Assembly: GCF_900103185.1 (NCBI RefSeq)
Contig: NZ_FNJD01000002.1
Span: 124,001 to 188,000, forward strand
Reading direction: 5' to 3'
DNA: 64,000 nt
Source: Sulfitobacter litoralis
Lineage (GTDB): Bacteria > Pseudomonadota > Alphaproteobacteria > Rhodobacterales > Rhodobacteraceae
Shown: positions 63,148 through 64,000 of the stretch, one piece after another
Layout of the letters: each line of letters begins with the position of its first letter
Numbering within the stretch: position 1 is the first letter of the stretch
The notes under the pieces: model-generated
What the model saw: the letters and a program-made list of their open reading frames with translations, nothing else
The model's database searches: none
What the model was told of the DNA's origin: nothing
Program-made: the position numbers and the translations under genes

Positions 63148-64000
63148 TTATGCCTTGGGTTCTAAGTGTTTTGGGGCTGGTGATTTTGTTGCTGGCCGGG
63201 GATGCGCTGGTAAAAGGGGCGGTGAACCTGTCCCTGCGCCTTGGCGTGCCCGCTTTGATCGTCAGCCTGACGATTGTCGCTTTCGGGACGTCTGCGCCTG
63301 AACTGCTGGTGTCGATTAAAGCGGTGTTGGATAATGCTCCGGGGATCGCTCTGGGCAACGTTGTGGGGTCGAACACGGCGAACATTCTATTGGTGTTGGG
63401 CGTGCCGGCCTTGTTAGCCACGATGCACACATCTGAATGCAACACCCGTAAAACCTTCAACATGATGATCATCGCCTCGCTTTTGTTTATCGCGCTTGCC
63501 ATGCGCGGTGTGTTTGATCTGTGGGCCGGTTTCATCCTGTTGGGGGCGTTGGCCTTTGTTCTGTTCGATATGTACCGTGACAGCAGAAAGCACCGCCACG
63601 CTTGCAAGGGCGCTGACGTCGGTGATCTGGACGAGCCCGAGGGGGCAGACCCTGATATGCCGGGCTGGCGTATCGCTGTGTTTCTGGTGCTCGGGCTTGT
63701 GGGGCTGCCGCTTGGTGCAGGACTGCTGGTCGACAATGCGTCGATCATCGCACGGGCGTATGGTGTGAGCGATACGGTCATCGGTCTGACGCTCGTGGCC
63801 ATCGGCACCTCGATGCCAGAGCTTGCGACGACCGTGATGGCCGCGCTCCGGCGTCAGGCTGATATCGCTTTGGGGAACGTGATCGGGTCGAACCTTTTCA
63901 ATCTTCTCGGCATCATCGGGGTGGCGAGCCTTGTGGGACCGATCACTGTTGATCCGGAATTCTTGCGGATTGATCTGTGGGTGATGTTGGGTGCGTCCCT
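63144..64000 (+). CDS. Ca2+/Na+ antiporter, CaCA family (partial)
   Basis: The first 285 residues (MIMPWVLSVLGLVILLLAGDALVKGAVNL) of a YrbG-type antiporter. Both alpha repeats are visible: SLTIVAFGTSAPELLVS with GNVVGSNTANILLVLG, and VAIGTSMPELATTVMAALRRQADIALGNVIGSNLFNLLGIIG. It exchanges Ca2+ for Na+ or H+ across the inner membrane. A Cys/His-bearing loop (RKHRHACKGADVGD) lies between the halves. The 3' end is beyond the window. Confidence 0.93.
   Translation, partial: MIMPWVLSVLGLVILLLAGDALVKGAVNLSLRLGVPALIVSLTIVAFGTSAPELLVSIKAVLDNAPGIALGNVVGSNTANILLVLGVPALLATMHTSECNTRKTFNMMIIASLLFIALAMRGVFDLWAGFILLGALAFVLFDMYRDSRKHRHACKGADVGDLDEPEGADPDMPGWRIAVFLVLGLVGLPLGAGLLVDNASIIARAYGVSDTVIGLTLVAIGTSMPELATTVMAALRRQADIALGNVIGSNLFNLLGIIGVASLVGPITVDPEFLRIDLWVMLGAS

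Noticed and set aside
1-64000. CRISPR arrays, insertion sequences, prophage or integron
   Set aside because: No regularly spaced repeats, transposase, integrase or phage structural genes were seen.

Overview
The window looks like a chromosomal segment of an alphaproteobacterium of the Rhodobacteraceae, most likely a marine Roseobacter-group member; genus cannot be fixed from the sequence alone. Supporting signs are the S10-spc-alpha ribosomal locus running rplO-secY-adk-rpsM-rpsK-rpoA-rplQ, a ribosomal protein L3 with a long Ala/Glu tail, the aapJQMP amino-acid transporter, a mitochondrial-type ATP12 chaperone, a TRAP transporter, a cioAB cyanide-insensitive oxidase and the rpmH-rnpA-yidD-ttcA-yidC-engB-argB block. 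All functions are read from motifs and gene order; no database search was possible.

Region 1 (1-18.9 kb): the end of tuf, then the ribosomal protein super-locus. It is broken by non-ribosomal inserts: a Pycsar-effector-like membrane protein between tuf and rpsJ, a DUF1206 membrane protein between rplW and rplB, and three genes (two on the opposite strand) between rplP and rpmC. The gene block before each insert ends in a strong intrinsic terminator, and promoter-like sequences precede rpsJ, rplB, rpmC, rplO and rpsM. The candidate promoters share a TTG-type -35, a 17-nt spacer and no T in the last position of the -10, as is common in this family.

Region 2 (18.9-28.5 kb): a DegP-type protease, rarA, crcB, an RluA-family pseudouridine synthase and an ATP12 chaperone, followed by the complete aapJQMP general L-amino-acid ABC transporter.

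Region 3 (28.5-40.3 kb): on the minus strand, a SixA-like phosphatase, argB, engB, a MOSC protein gene broken by one extra base, yidC, a membrane protein with a degenerate EAL domain, ttcA, yidD, rnpA and rpmH. On the plus strand, a TVP38/TMEM64 membrane protein, a flavin disulfide oxidoreductase and a histidine kinase, then tRNA-Arg(ACG).

Region 4 (40.4-51.7 kb): a carboxyspermidine/carboxynorspermidine dehydrogenase-decarboxylase pair and an RpiR-type regulator on the minus strand, divergent from an operon of an N-formylglutamate-amidohydrolase-like hydrolase, a three-part TRAP transporter, a glutamine-synthetase-like ligase, an aldehyde dehydrogenase and an iron-type alcohol dehydrogenase. 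Together these could import an amino alcohol, gamma-glutamylate it, oxidise alcohol to aldehyde to acid, and hydrolyse the gamma-glutamyl group. This is the most interesting candidate system in the window. The TRAP binding protein lacks the arginine that normally holds a carboxylate, which fits a non-acid substrate.

Region 5 (51.7-64 kb): a second HtrA-type protease divergent from a two-component system, cioAB with a 36-residue DUF2474 subunit, a quinone-oxidoreductase-like protein, an EamA transporter, an orphan CoxG-like protein, an ABC-2 exporter, an SppA-type protease, a 55-residue Cys-rich membrane protein and the start of a Ca2+/Na+ antiporter that runs off the window.
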